40,979 nucleotides of DNA, from contig JAIETE010000209.1 in the NCBI GenBank assembly GCA_019745505.1, positions 1 to 40,979 on the forward strand, in the 5' to 3' direction. The notes under the pieces were generated by a model. It searched no databases, was not told where the DNA came from, and saw nothing but the letters and a program-made list of their open reading frames with translations. This DNA is from Candidatus Obscuribacterales bacterium (lineage in GTDB: Bacteria > Cyanobacteriota > Vampirovibrionia > Obscuribacterales > Obscuribacteraceae). Positions 1 through 8,749 of the stretch are shown piece by piece. The position numbers and the translations under genes are program-made. Position 1 is the stretch's first letter; every line of letters starts with the position of its first letter.

Positions 1-1548
1 GGCATTGCAATCCTTGATTTCGGGTCTCAGTTCTCTCAGTTGATTGCCAGGCGGGTCAGAGAGGTCAATACCTACTCAGAGCTTTTGCCTTACAGCACTT
101 CCGCGGCAGAACTGAAGCGCTTGAACCCGAAGGGCATAATTTTGAGCGGCGGTCCGAGTAGTTGCTATGAAGCACATGCTCCGCAATTAGACGAGAATGT
201 TTGGAAGCTTGGAATTCCTGTCCTGGGCGTTTGCTACGGCATGCAGCTCATGGCACGCGACCTGGGTGGTGTTGTCGAGCCCTCTGATGTCAAAGAGTAT
301 GGGCGCGCAATGCTGACAATTGCTCATCATGGCAATCTCTTTGATGGACTCGAGCCTGAGATGGAAAGCTGGATGAGCCACGGAGACAGCGTTACAGAGC
401 TTCCCGCCGGTTTTGCCGTTACGGCAAGAACCATGGCTACTCCGGTTGCGGCAATTGCGGATGAAGAGCGCAATTACTACGGAGTGCAATTTCACCCAGA
501 GGTAGTGCATACCCGTGGCGGACAGCAGGTAATAGAAAACTTTGTCGTGCGCATTTGCCGTTGCACGCAAAGCTGGACCATGAAGGCTTTTATCGAGCAT
601 GCGATTGCCGAAGTGCGAGAAAGAGTCGGCGACAAGCGCGTCTTGCTGGCATTGTCTGGTGGTGTGGACAGTTCGACATTGGCGTTTTTGCTGCACAAAG
701 CCATTGGCGATCAGCTCGTGTGCATGTTCATTGATCAAGGCTTCATGCGGAAAAACGAACCGGAATGGCTTGTTGATGCCTTCGAGAATGAGTTCAAGAT
801 TCACGTGCATTTCATCAAAGCGCGCGATAGATTCATTGAAAAACTCGCAGGCGTGACTGACCCTGAGGAGAAGCGCAAGAAAATCGGGGCGGAGTTTATC
901 CGCGTTTTTGAAGAGGAATCGAAGAAGCTCGGTAAGTTCGACTTCCTTGCCCAGGGCACTCTCTACCCGGATGTCATCGAATCTTCCGGAACACAAGTTG
1001 ACCCGAAAACTGGCGAGCGCGTTGCTGTGAAGATCAAGTCGCACCACAACGTGGGAGGTTTGCCGAAAGATCTTCAATTCAAGCTTGTAGAACCGTTTGC
1101 TAAGCTGTTCAAAGACGAAGTAAGAAGAGTGGCAGCCGAACTGGATGTGCCGGAAGGAATTCGTGTGCGGCATCCATTCCCCGGCCCCGGTCTTGCAATT
1201 CGTGTGCTTGGTGAAGTCACCAAAGAGAGATTGAAGACGCTTCGCGAGGCAGATTGGATTATTCGCGAAGAGATCAAAGCTCACGGCTTGTACCGCCAGA
1301 TCTGGCAGGTTTTCGGCGTACTTTTGCCGACTCTTTCAGTTGGCGTAATGGGCGATCAGCGCACCTACCAGAATCAAATTGTTATTCGTGCTGTTACAAG
1401 CGAGGATGGCATGACTGCCGACTGGGCGCGTTTGCCCTACGACCTGCTGGCGACCATATCATCGCGCATAGTCAATGAAGTGCCCGGCATTAACAGAGTG
1501 GTGTACGACGTAACTTCGAAGCCGCCCGCGACTATTGAGTGGGAATAA
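1..1548 (+). CDS. guaA: GMP synthase (glutamine-hydrolysing), 5' end cut off
   Basis: This enzyme makes GMP from XMP, using glutamine as amino donor and ATP, in the cytosol (last step of guanine nucleotide synthesis). The reading frame is open from base 1 and begins [18 protein letters not shown], the usual GuaA N-terminus, so only a few residues and the start codon lie upstream. In visible numbering, the class I glutamine amidotransferase domain has the nucleophile Cys78 in GVCYGMQ and the His165/Glu167 pair in QFHPEV. The ATP-pyrophosphatase P-loop SGGVDSS is at about 219-225. The C-terminal dimerisation domain ends in the family's typical KPPATIEWE. Length matches the family (about 515-520 residues), and no catalytic residue is missing. 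Confidence 0.97.
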   Translation, partial: GIAILDFGSQFSQLIARRVREVNTYSELLPYSTSAAELKRLNPKGIILSGGPSSCYEAHAPQLDENVWKLGIPVLGVCYGMQLMARDLGGVVEPSDVKEYGRAMLTIAHHGNLFDGLEPEMESWMSHGDSVTELPAGFAVTARTMATPVAAIADEERNYYGVQFHPEVVHTRGGQQVIENFVVRICRCTQSWTMKAFIEHAIAEVRERVGDKRVLLALSGGVDSSTLAFLLHKAIGDQLVCMFIDQGFMRKNEPEWLVDAFENEFKIHVHFIKARDRFIEKLAGVTDPEEKRKKIGAEFIRVFEEESKKLGKFDFLAQGTLYPDVIESSGTQVDPKTGERVAVKIKSHHNVGGLPKDLQFKLVEPFAKLFKDEVRRVAAELDVPEGIRVRHPFPGPGLAIRVLGEVTKERLKTLREADWIIREEIKAHGLYRQIWQVFGVLLPTLSVGVMGDQRTYQNQIVIRAVTSEDGMTADWARLPYDLLATISSRIVNEVPGINRVVYDVTSKPPATIEWE

Positions 1549-1553
1549 CGCAT

Positions 1554-1584
1554 AACTGATCGACTGGAAACTCAACTGATCGAC
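1554..1584. repeat. Short direct repeat between guaA and the next gene
   Basis: The 11-mer AACTGATCGAC occurs at 1554-1564 and again at 1574-1584, exactly 20 bp apart, just after the guaA stop. The second copy leads into the ribosome-binding region of the membrane-protein gene. No function is evident; it could be a protein-binding site or simple slippage. Confidence 0.5.
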
Positions 1585-1609
1585 AGGGAAAGAAGCTGAC
1601 CGGGTGGGA

Positions 1610-3259
1610 ATGAAACAGAGATTCTTTGCTGATTCTACTGCTCGTGTTCTTCTGGTGGTGCTCTTCCTTGTCGCTATTGTGGCTGCCATTTTTATCGCCG
1701 GGGCGAGTCTTCATGATCCTGATACTTGCTGGTTGCTGGCGCTCGGGCAGAGAATTTTGGAAAGCGGCGCGATTCCACAGTCAGATCCCTACTCATACAC
1801 GATGGAGTTGTTTCCAGACCGACGTTTTGTCCTGTATCAATGGTTGACGGAAGTCCTTTTTGCTCTCTCTTACAAGGCGCTCGATTTGACCGGGCTCTTA
1901 CTGCTGGCGGCAATAGTTTTGACGGCGTCTTTTGTTTCTATTCCATTGGCATTGGCTCGAAAGATAGGCATGCCAGGCTGCTTTGCAATCGGCGGGACGA
2001 TCCTGACTCTGTTGACAGCTTTTTTCCACTTTCTCTGTCGTCCCGAAATATTCAGCTATCTGCTGCTTGGGACATACATATCTCTGACACACTTCTTCTT
2101 GAGGAATAAGACTCTAGATAGAATTGATTTCATAGCAGTCACCGTATTTGGTGTCGTGATGGCGCTCTGGTGCAACCTTCACAGCGGCTTTGTGCTCGGG
2201 TTGTTGTATTTGCTTGTCTTTACTCTTGTGACCACCATTTCTGATTTTGTTGCGCAGAAGAAACTGCAGGCAATTGATTTTACAATTATCTTTTCTTTTG
2301 TGTCCGCCTTCCTTTGCTCCTTTGCCAATCCCTATGGCGCAGGGCTTTGGCAATATCTTCCAACGTTGTTCTTTACTCCGCTCAACCGGTATATCATCGA
2401 ATTGCGACCAATTTCCGGTAGAGACTTCCTGGAGTGGACTTTCTATCCAGCTCTGATTTTGTTTGTCGTGACCGGCATCATTACAGCGCGGGCGCTGATT
2501 CGGAAGATAGATACCAGTGTCGTAAATACTCCTAGAGGGCAAGTGGTCTTTGCTGCTATTGCCGTTTTTAGTTGGATAATTGCTGGTCTTTGCAGTCGTC
2601 GACTAATTCCATTCGCGGCGATTCACCTGTTTGCTGAAGGTGGATATATGCTTTCGCTGCTGAGAAGGCAGAGCGAGCGGTCCGACCAATCCCAGCAAGC
2701 CGAGCGATCTGAGCCTGACCAATCAGACCAAACTGATCAGTCAGACCGGCTCTCCTTCTGGGAGATGGTCGATCGAAAGCTGCATACTTCTTATGACCCG
2801 CGTGGATTTATGTGGTTTGTCACTATCGCTGTGTTTGCGTCGCTCGGTGTGTATTTTGTGACTTTGCGTGTAAGCGCGCCTGTTTTGCCGCAGTCGAGTA
2901 AAGTCATGCAGGCACCTTTTGACGCAGTTGAATTCATTAGAGAGAAGGCTCCGCAAGGAAGAATTTTCAACGATCCGCAATTTGGGGACGTCATGATTTG
3001 GAAGTTGAAACAGCCTCCCAAGCTTTTCATCGACACGAGATTTGATATGTACGGGGCGCAGATTGTCGAAGACTATCAGACGATTTATTCAACAAAAGTC
3101 GGCTGGTACAGCTTATTGGAAAAATATGATATTTCCTGGGTTTTCGTCAGACCAGAGTCTCCTGTGGCGAAGAAGTTGCGACAAGAGAAAGGCTGGATGC
3201 CTCTCTATGAGGATAAGGCTTCCGTGATACTGCAAAAGTCGAAAATCCGCGAGCAATAA
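1610..3259 (+). CDS. Polytopic membrane protein with lumenal-type C-terminal domain
   Basis: Not recognised as a named gene. It encodes about 549 residues with roughly ten hydrophobic segments between residue 10 and about 320, then a hydrophilic linker, one more membrane segment and a soluble C-terminal domain. The phrases FNDPQFGDVMIW and LFIDTRFDMYG in that domain resemble the 'N..GGYLIW...FIDGR.D.Y' signature common in bacterial GT-C-like membrane glycosyltransferases and related proteins. A role in cell-surface glycan or lipid modification is therefore an inference. ATG 1610 is chosen; GTG 1604, two codons upstream, is equally possible and sits better behind AGGGAAAGAAG. It lies 61 bp after guaA on the same strand and may be cotranscribed. 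Confidence 0.8.
   Translation: MKQRFFADSTARVLLVVLFLVAIVAAIFIAGASLHDPDTCWLLALGQRILESGAIPQSDPYSYTMELFPDRRFVLYQWLTEVLFALSYKALDLTGLLLLAAIVLTASFVSIPLALARKIGMPGCFAIGGTILTLLTAFFHFLCRPEIFSYLLLGTYISLTHFFLRNKTLDRIDFIAVTVFGVVMALWCNLHSGFVLGLLYLLVFTLVTTISDFVAQKKLQAIDFTIIFSFVSAFLCSFANPYGAGLWQYLPTLFFTPLNRYIIELRPISGRDFLEWTFYPALILFVVTGIITARALIRKIDTSVVNTPRGQVVFAAIAVFSWIIAGLCSRRLIPFAAIHLFAEGGYMLSLLRRQSERSDQSQQAERSEPDQSDQTDQSDRLSFWEMVDRKLHTSYDPRGFMWFVTIAVFASLGVYFVTLRVSAPVLPQSSKVMQAPFDAVEFIREKAPQGRIFNDPQFGDVMIWKLKQPPKLFIDTRFDMYGAQIVEDYQTIYSTKVGWYSLLEKYDISWVFVRPESPVAKKLRQEKGWMPLYEDKASVILQKSKIREQ
2669..2746 (+). repeat. Ser/Asp/Gln-rich low-complexity linker in the membrane protein
   Basis: 26 codons built from variations on S-D-Q and E-R-S, encoded by imperfect repeats of GACCAATC/GATCAGTC-like words. 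They separate the membrane core from the last membrane segment. The base-level similarity of the units suggests recent expansion by slippage, so length may vary between strains. Confidence 0.7.
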
Positions 3260-3284
3260 GCGCCTGAGCGATGCTCATTTGACG

Positions 3285-3833
3285 TCAGTCAGCCGGATAA
3301 AACTGGCGGAATTTCATCGCCGACTTCAAACGTCCGAGTGCTTCTTCGTATGAGATTTCGCGCAGTCGCAGCTGCTTTTGAACGGTGAGTGCAGCCACGA
3401 CCAGATCGGGTCTGATAATCTGCATTTTGACAAGCGAATGCCCGAGCGGGCTTGAAAGCTCTGCGCTGGCTATGAGAGCTTCGGCGAGGTTCTCTTCAGA
3501 GAGCAACTCAGATGCGACCAGCAACTCCCCCAGACGGTCTTGACTTTGTGTGACTTCCGGACCGATACCGGCGGTTGTTAGTGCTGTTTCCAGTGTCGCG
3601 CCTTCGTCGACGATGTCTCTAATTATCTTGATTGCTGCTTCTTGCGTAATCTTGCCGCTGAGCATGAGCGATTGTGCTTGTATTGCCGCCAGCATTTCCT
3701 GCTTAGTCAGAAAACCTGAAGCAACTAGCACCTGACCAACGGGCATACCAAGGGACTGCGCATAACCAAGCTGTTCTGCCAGGTCATCTTTGCTCATTAC
3801 TTCGGCGGTCGCCAATAGTTCACCGATTTTGAT
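3285..3833 (-). CDS. Helical-repeat protein, possible ATC start
   Basis: Unknown function. About 182 residues, predicted soluble and almost entirely helical, built from two copies of a roughly 95-residue unit. The first opens IGELLATAEVMSKDDLAEQL and the second LGELLVASELLSEENLAEAL. The pattern resembles the small helical domains found at the N-terminus of type II secretion/type IV pilus ATPases (GspE/MshE N-like), but no ATPase is attached. Start choice: TTG at 3815 is the first ordinary start, but it would cut into the first repeat. Upstream, GAGGAGA followed by a 7-nt spacer leads to an in-frame ATC at 3833, just after an in-frame TGA. That start gives a complete first repeat, so it is preferred with caution. 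The gene converges on the membrane-protein gene with a 25-bp gap. Confidence 0.78.
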   Translation of the reverse strand: MKIGELLATAEVMSKDDLAEQLGYAQSLGMPVGQVLVASGFLTKQEMLAAIQAQSLMLSGKITQEAAIKIIRDIVDEGATLETALTTAGIGPEVTQSQDRLGELLVASELLSEENLAEALIASAELSSPLGHSLVKMQIIRPDLVVAALTVQKQLRLREISYEEALGRLKSAMKFRQFYPAD

Positions 3834-4080
3834 GGCTCAATCTCCTCAATCTGTTTGGAAATGAACTGGAAAATGGTTTTGGTTCCCATTTGAGATTAGC
3901 ACAACCTAGTGTCGCATAAGCTTTCTTCTTTGGCTAATTAGGTATTATGGTGAGGGGCGGAAAGTGACACTGGGACTATGAAAACGGTTGTCACTCCAAA
4001 AAGGGGAAGAGGTCTTTGGGTATTTGAAAAGGAGTCACTTGCAAAGTTACAAAAATCTCCTACCCGCGCGGGCGACCTTC

Positions 4081-5631
4081 ATGCGTTCTTCGTTTATCCG
4101 CACGCTCGGCGTTCTGATTGCGGCAGGTTTTCTTGCGTTATTTACACCGCTTTTCGTACTTGCCCACGAAGGTGCCAACGAAGCTTTTGCCGGTGGCGAT
4201 CATGATGGGCCTGAGACTGTCTCTGCTAACGTGCAGGGACAGCGCGCACTTGGTTTAGAGGTTGGTCCGCCCAGATTCTCTTTCTTGAAGGATACCCTTT
4301 CGGCGACTGGAGAGGCACAGGCTGCAGAAACCCAATCATTTGACGTCAATCCGCCGGTGTCGGGGGTGGTGCAAAGTGTTTATGCCAAACAAGGCGATGC
4401 TGTCAAGAAAGGGCAGGTGCTGGCGCTTGTTCACAGTATCGAAGTGGCGACGACACTTACTCAGTTGTTGAACGATCGAACTCGTATTCAGGGTGACATA
4501 ACACGCGTAAAGACTGAGATCGGCAGCGATATCACCCTGCAGACAAATGAAGTGCAGCTGGCAAAGACAAGCTACGAAAGAGAATTGGAGCTATTCAAGG
4601 AAGGCATCAGTGCGCGCAAAGCATTGCAGGAAGCAAAGAATGCTTATGATTCGGCGCAAGTGAAACTGATGACTTTGCAGCAGCGCTTAAAACAAGAAGT
4701 TGCTCTGTTGCAGAGTCAACTCAAGATGACTATTGATTCGGCTGAAGACCAGCTGGAAATCATGGGAATCGGTAGGGCCGAGATTGACAATAGTTTGCGG
4801 ACGAATCACGTAACAGCGGATTTGCCGATTGTATCGCCAGTCAGTGGAGCGGTGACGCAGCGAGACATAACTCTAGGTGAGCGTGTTGATCCATCGAAGC
4901 AAGTTTTCAGGATCGTCAATTTGAATCCGATCTGGGTGATGGTGGACATCTTTCAGGAGCAGATTCCGAATGTAAAACAAGGGCAGGAAGTGTTGATCGC
5001 AACGCCCTCTCATCAAAGTCTGCGCGGCAAGATTTCATCTGTAGGAACAGTCGTAGATGATGCGACCAAGACCTTGCACGTCAGAATTGTGACGGAAAAT
5101 CCGGAAGGAATTCTGCGTCCGGGCATGTTTGTACAGGCGCAAATCGTAATCGGCTCGAAAGACAAACAGACCCTTATAGTGCCGGATTCGGCGGTGGTAA
5201 AAGATGGCGATATGAGCTTTGTCTATACAAAGAACGGCAATTCCTTCAAGCCCGTTGCTGTAAAAACCGGACTTGAGGTGGCTGGCGATGTCGAGGTGTT
5301 GAGCGGTATTACGCTGAATGATCGGATAGTGCTCAGAGGCGCCCAGCAGCTTAAGGCTGAGGCCGTGCTGCGACCTGGAGAAGTTCATGACGATGGTCCG
5401 GATGATCCCGATCATGCTTCTCATGGAGTGGATGTGGCCGCCAAGGTCAACAGTAAAGCTCAACTGGCGATGGTATTTGCTCTTGGTGTTGCGGCGGCTT
5501 TCATCGTAATCGCGATCTGGAGTTATGTGAGCAGAAGGGTGCAATCGATGCCGTCTGCTGCCGCGAAATCTGCAAGCACGGCGAGCAGTGCCCAGGGCGA
5601 AGCGAAAACGCAATCTGAGTCGAAGCAGTAA
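4081..5631 (+). CDS. RND efflux periplasmic adaptor, CzcB/HlyD family
   Basis: Membrane-fusion subunit that links an inner-membrane RND pump to an outer-membrane channel. After a Sec-type signal segment (about residues 5-27, ending near VLAHEG) come a His/Asp-rich stretch, a lipoyl-like half motif (VSGVVQSVYAKQGDAVKKGQ), a long coiled-coil hairpin, the second lipoyl half (SPVSGAVTQRDITLGERV), and beta-barrel and membrane-proximal domains. These are typical of heavy-metal efflux adaptors. Unusually, it continues into a His/Asp-rich segment (HDDGPDDPDHASHG), a clear C-terminal membrane helix and a Ser/Ala/Gln tail. ATG 4081 gives the cleanest signal peptide; an in-frame TTG at 4039 behind AAAAGGAG is an alternative. 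It lies 8 nt before the pump gene, so the two form an operon. The metal cannot be read from sequence. Confidence 0.92.
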   Translation: MRSSFIRTLGVLIAAGFLALFTPLFVLAHEGANEAFAGGDHDGPETVSANVQGQRALGLEVGPPRFSFLKDTLSATGEAQAAETQSFDVNPPVSGVVQSVYAKQGDAVKKGQVLALVHSIEVATTLTQLLNDRTRIQGDITRVKTEIGSDITLQTNEVQLAKTSYERELELFKEGISARKALQEAKNAYDSAQVKLMTLQQRLKQEVALLQSQLKMTIDSAEDQLEIMGIGRAEIDNSLRTNHVTADLPIVSPVSGAVTQRDITLGERVDPSKQVFRIVNLNPIWVMVDIFQEQIPNVKQGQEVLIATPSHQSLRGKISSVGTVVDDATKTLHVRIVTENPEGILRPGMFVQAQIVIGSKDKQTLIVPDSAVVKDGDMSFVYTKNGNSFKPVAVKTGLEVAGDVEVLSGITLNDRIVLRGAQQLKAEAVLRPGEVHDDGPDDPDHASHGVDVAAKVNSKAQLAMVFALGVAAAFIVIAIWSYVSRRVQSMPSAAAKSASTASSAQGEAKTQSESKQ

Positions 5632-5639
5632 CCAGGCAA

Positions 5640-8600
5640 ATGATCAATCGTTTTATCCACTGGTCAATCAATAATCGCTGGATCGTGGCAATCCTTGCGT
5701 TGGTTTGGTTGGTCGGCGGCATCTATGCGACTGAGACAATGCCGGTCGATGTCTTTCCTGACTTCGCGCCGGTCCGGGTGGTTGTGCTCACCGAAGCTCC
5801 AGGCTTTGCGCCGGAAGAAGTGGAAAGTCTGGTTACCAGACCGCTCGAGTCCAACCTCAATGGGACTGCCAACGTCAAAGTGGTGCGCTCGGTCTCTACG
5901 ATTGGACTGTCTGTTATCACGATAATTTTTCAGGACTCCACCAACGTACTTGTCGCGAGACAATTGGTATCTGAGAAATTGCAGGCGGCGCGCAATCAGC
6001 TGCCTGAAAATGTCAATGCGCCGGTCCTGGCGCCGATGACTACAGCAGCAGGCGACATTCTAAAAATCGGCTTGTACTCCACGGGCGAGACGTCTGCTAT
6101 GGATCTGCGCACGCTTGCCGACTGGACCCTGCGGATGCGTTTGATGGCGGTGCCGGGAGTCTCCAATGTCGTGGTTATCGGCGGCGACGTTAAGCAGTAT
6201 CAGGTGCTGGTCGACCCCGAGAAATTGAAGCAATACGATGTGACTCTTGCGCAAGTTGTGTCTGCTGCGCGTGGCAGCAACTTGAATACTGCCGGTGGCA
6301 TTGTTCGGTCAAACGAGAAAGAAGAGCTCGTGCGTGGACTTGGTCGCGTCAATTCGCCGGCCGAGATTGCGCAAACAGTTATCGTTGAGCGCGGCAATCA
6401 GCCGGTTTTATTGGGCAATGTTGCCGATGTAAAACTGGGCGCTCAGTTCAAGATCGGCGATGCGATTGTGGACGGACACCCCGGTGTCGTGCTTACTGTT
6501 TACAAACAACCGGAAGCAAACACTCTGGAAACCACCCGCAGCCTGGAAAAGGCTCTAAGTGACTTGCGCCAGACTTTTCCGAAAGACGTTCAAGTCATTA
6601 CAACATTTCGCCAGGCCGACTTCATTGAAATCGCAGTCAAAAACGTCTCTGAGGCGGTCATCCTGGGCGGCGTTCTGGTAATTATCATTCTATTTGCGTT
6701 TTTGCAAAACTGGCGAACCGCTCTCATCTCTTTGACAGCGATCCCCCTGTCTCTGTTGGCTGCTATCCTCGCGTTGAAGTTGCATGGTTACACAATCAAC
6801 ACTATGACACTTGGCGGGCTTGCTATAGCCATTGGGGAAGTGGTGGACGATGCGATTATTGATGTGGAGAATATCTATCGTCGATTGCGCGAAAATGCTG
6901 CTCTGGCGCAACCGAGGTCGCCTCTGATCGTCATGTTCGAAGCCTCTGCTGAAGTGCGTGGTGCCGTCGTCTATGCCACCATGATCGTCGCCTTGATGTT
7001 TTTGCCAGTGCTCTCGATGAAAGGACTCGAAGGCAAGATCTTTACTCCCCTTGCTTATGCATATCTGGTTTCTCTGCTGGCGTCGCTTGGCGTTGCGCTC
7101 ACCGTCACTCCGGCAATGTGTTCCATATTGTTGAAAAACACCAAGGGCGGCGAGGAGAGCGATGGGCATGTCGTCAAATTCTTGAAGAACACCTACTTGC
7201 CCGTGCTGAATTTTTCGTTGCAGCGCCCTCGCTCGATTCTGGCAGGGGCTCTATTGCTTTTCGTCTTCTCTATGGCAAATCTATTTGTGCTGGGAACCGA
7301 GTTTCTCCCGCCATTCGATGAGAATAATCTGATCGTCGTCACTACATTCATGCCGGGCACGAGCCTCGATACCACGACTCAAATGGGGGCGGAACTGACT
7401 TCGCACTTTATCAACAAGCATGAAATCATGGCAGCCAGCCAGCGCGCCGGACGTGCCGAAGGTGGAGAAGATTACGGCGCCAGCAATGTCAGCGAGTTCG
7501 ATATCCGATTGAAACCGGACACGCCGGACAAGCAGAAACTGCTCAACCACATAAGGCATGAATTTTCGCATGTGCCCGGGCTTGTTGCCGACAGCGGTTC
7601 TTACCTGCAACACCGCATGGACCACGCGCTCTCCGGAGTAAATGCAGCGATCGCAGTCAAGCTGTTCGGACCCGATCTGGATACCTTGCACGAGTATGCA
7701 TTGAAAATCGAAAAGGTAATGAAAGAGATTCGAGGCGCCGTGGATGTGCACGTCGAGCAAATTGTGGATGTGCCGCAGATTTCCATCAAAGTCAATCGTG
7801 AGGCTGCAGCTCGGTACGGTGTGCGCGTCAAGGATTTGTCCGATTCAATCGAGGCTGCCTTCCGTGGAGTGACGGTTTCGCAAGTGCTCGAAGGACAGAA
7901 GGCCTTCGATATGTATGTTTGGCTCAAGCCTGAGTATCGCAATAATTTGAGCGTCATAAAGTCCACATTGGTAGATACTCCGGCCAATGTGAAAGTGCCG
8001 CTCGGTGCGCTTGCCACGGTGACCGAGGGGCAGAGCCCCAACACCATCAGCCACGAGAATATCTCGCGACGAGTCGTTGTTCAGGCCAATGTATCCGGTC
8101 GCGATTTGGGCAGTCTGATCAGCGAAGCGAAAGGGCGAATCGCCAAGGAAATTCAACTGCCTACCGGATATTACGTTGTCTACGGCGGACAATTCGAAGC
8201 TCAAGAGGAAGCTTCTCGCCAATTGGGCGTATTGCTCGCAGCGGCGCTTCTGGGCATGTTCTTGTTGCTCTCACTGGCTTTCAAATCGCCGAAAGCCGCG
8301 ATTATTATCATGGCCAACTTGCCGCTCGCTCTGGTAGGCGGTATCTGGGCTGTTCTTTTCTCCGGCGCCGTACTCAGCGTCGGCTCTATGGTCGGTTTTA
8401 TGACGCTCTTTGGCATTTCGACTCGAAACGGCATTATGCTTGTCTCTCATTTCAATCAATTGAGCCAGGAGGGTGGAACGCTTGAGCAGGTCGTACGACA
8501 CAGTGCTCTGGACCGCCTCAGTCCTGTTTTGATGACGGCGCTGGCTGCTTCGCTGGGTGTGATGCCCATCGCTGTCCTGGGGGGCGCTGGGCGCGAATTA

Positions 8601-8723
8601 GAGCAACCGCTTGCGATTGTAATACTTGGCGGCATGGTCACGTCTACGGCACTGACATTGGTAGTCATTCCGGCTTTGTTGAAACTCTTCGGTGCCGGGT
8701 TGCATAAAAGTGACAGTGTGTGA
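5640..8723 (+). CDS. RND efflux pump, heavy-metal-type (CzcA/CusA-like)
   Basis: Inner-membrane proton-driven exporter of about 1027 residues, the normal size for the family. It has the usual two halves, each with a membrane helix, a large periplasmic domain and a bundle of about five more helices. N-terminal motifs (MPVDVFPDFAPVRVVVLTEAPG, here cited only in part as VDVFPDFAPV) and the TM4 block GEVVDDAIIDVEN with Asp403-Asp404 fit the heavy-metal-efflux branch and its proton relay. ATG 5640 follows the adaptor stop by 8 nt. No outer-membrane factor gene lies nearby, so the complex must borrow a TolC-like channel from elsewhere. The substrate could be divalent cations, Cu/Ag or something else. 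Confidence 0.93.
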   Translation: MINRFIHWSINNRWIVAILALVWLVGGIYATETMPVDVFPDFAPVRVVVLTEAPGFAPEEVESLVTRPLESNLNGTANVKVVRSVSTIGLSVITIIFQDSTNVLVARQLVSEKLQAARNQLPENVNAPVLAPMTTAAGDILKIGLYSTGETSAMDLRTLADWTLRMRLMAVPGVSNVVVIGGDVKQYQVLVDPEKLKQYDVTLAQVVSAARGSNLNTAGGIVRSNEKEELVRGLGRVNSPAEIAQTVIVERGNQPVLLGNVADVKLGAQFKIGDAIVDGHPGVVLTVYKQPEANTLETTRSLEKALSDLRQTFPKDVQVITTFRQADFIEIAVKNVSEAVILGGVLVIIILFAFLQNWRTALISLTAIPLSLLAAILALKLHGYTINTMTLGGLAIAIGEVVDDAIIDVENIYRRLRENAALAQPRSPLIVMFEASAEVRGAVVYATMIVALMFLPVLSMKGLEGKIFTPLAYAYLVSLLASLGVALTVTPAMCSILLKNTKGGEESDGHVVKFLKNTYLPVLNFSLQRPRSILAGALLLFVFSMANLFVLGTEFLPPFDENNLIVVTTFMPGTSLDTTTQMGAELTSHFINKHEIMAASQRAGRAEGGEDYGASNVSEFDIRLKPDTPDKQKLLNHIRHEFSHVPGLVADSGSYLQHRMDHALSGVNAAIAVKLFGPDLDTLHEYALKIEKVMKEIRGAVDVHVEQIVDVPQISIKVNREAAARYGVRVKDLSDSIEAAFRGVTVSQVLEGQKAFDMYVWLKPEYRNNLSVIKSTLVDTPANVKVPLGALATVTEGQSPNTISHENISRRVVVQANVSGRDLGSLISEAKGRIAKEIQLPTGYYVVYGGQFEAQEEASRQLGVLLAAALLGMFLLLSLAFKSPKAAIIIMANLPLALVGGIWAVLFSGAVLSVGSMVGFMTLFGISTRNGIMLVSHFNQLSQEGGTLEQVVRHSALDRLSPVLMTALAASLGVMPIAVLGGAGRELEQPLAIVILGGMVTSTALTLVVIPALLKLFGAGLHKSDSV

Positions 8724-8749
8724 GTTTGGAAACGTGATAGAGTTTGGCA

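Noticed and set aside
187..1284. Long minus-strand open frame (365 codons) inside guaA
   Set aside because: It lies wholly opposite the well-conserved guaA frame, its translation has no domain or export pattern, and it has no ribosome-binding site or room for a promoter. It is a shadow of guaA codon usage.
2669..2746. Repetitive DNA that at first sight suggests a short repeat array
   Set aside because: The units are irregular, in frame with a membrane-protein gene and have no spacers. It is coding low complexity, not CRISPR.
3280..3291. An exact TGACGTCAGTCA between two convergent genes
   Set aside because: It fits the regulon palindrome but lies at the stop codon of a minus-strand gene with no promoter-facing gene on either side. 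Probably a chance match, so it is counted but not annotated as an operator.
7281..7760. Minus-strand frames inside the RND pump gene (also 6690-7169 and 7601-8047)
   Set aside because: All are antisense to a well-defined RND transporter and translate to Arg/Ser/His-rich sequence typical of antisense shadows.
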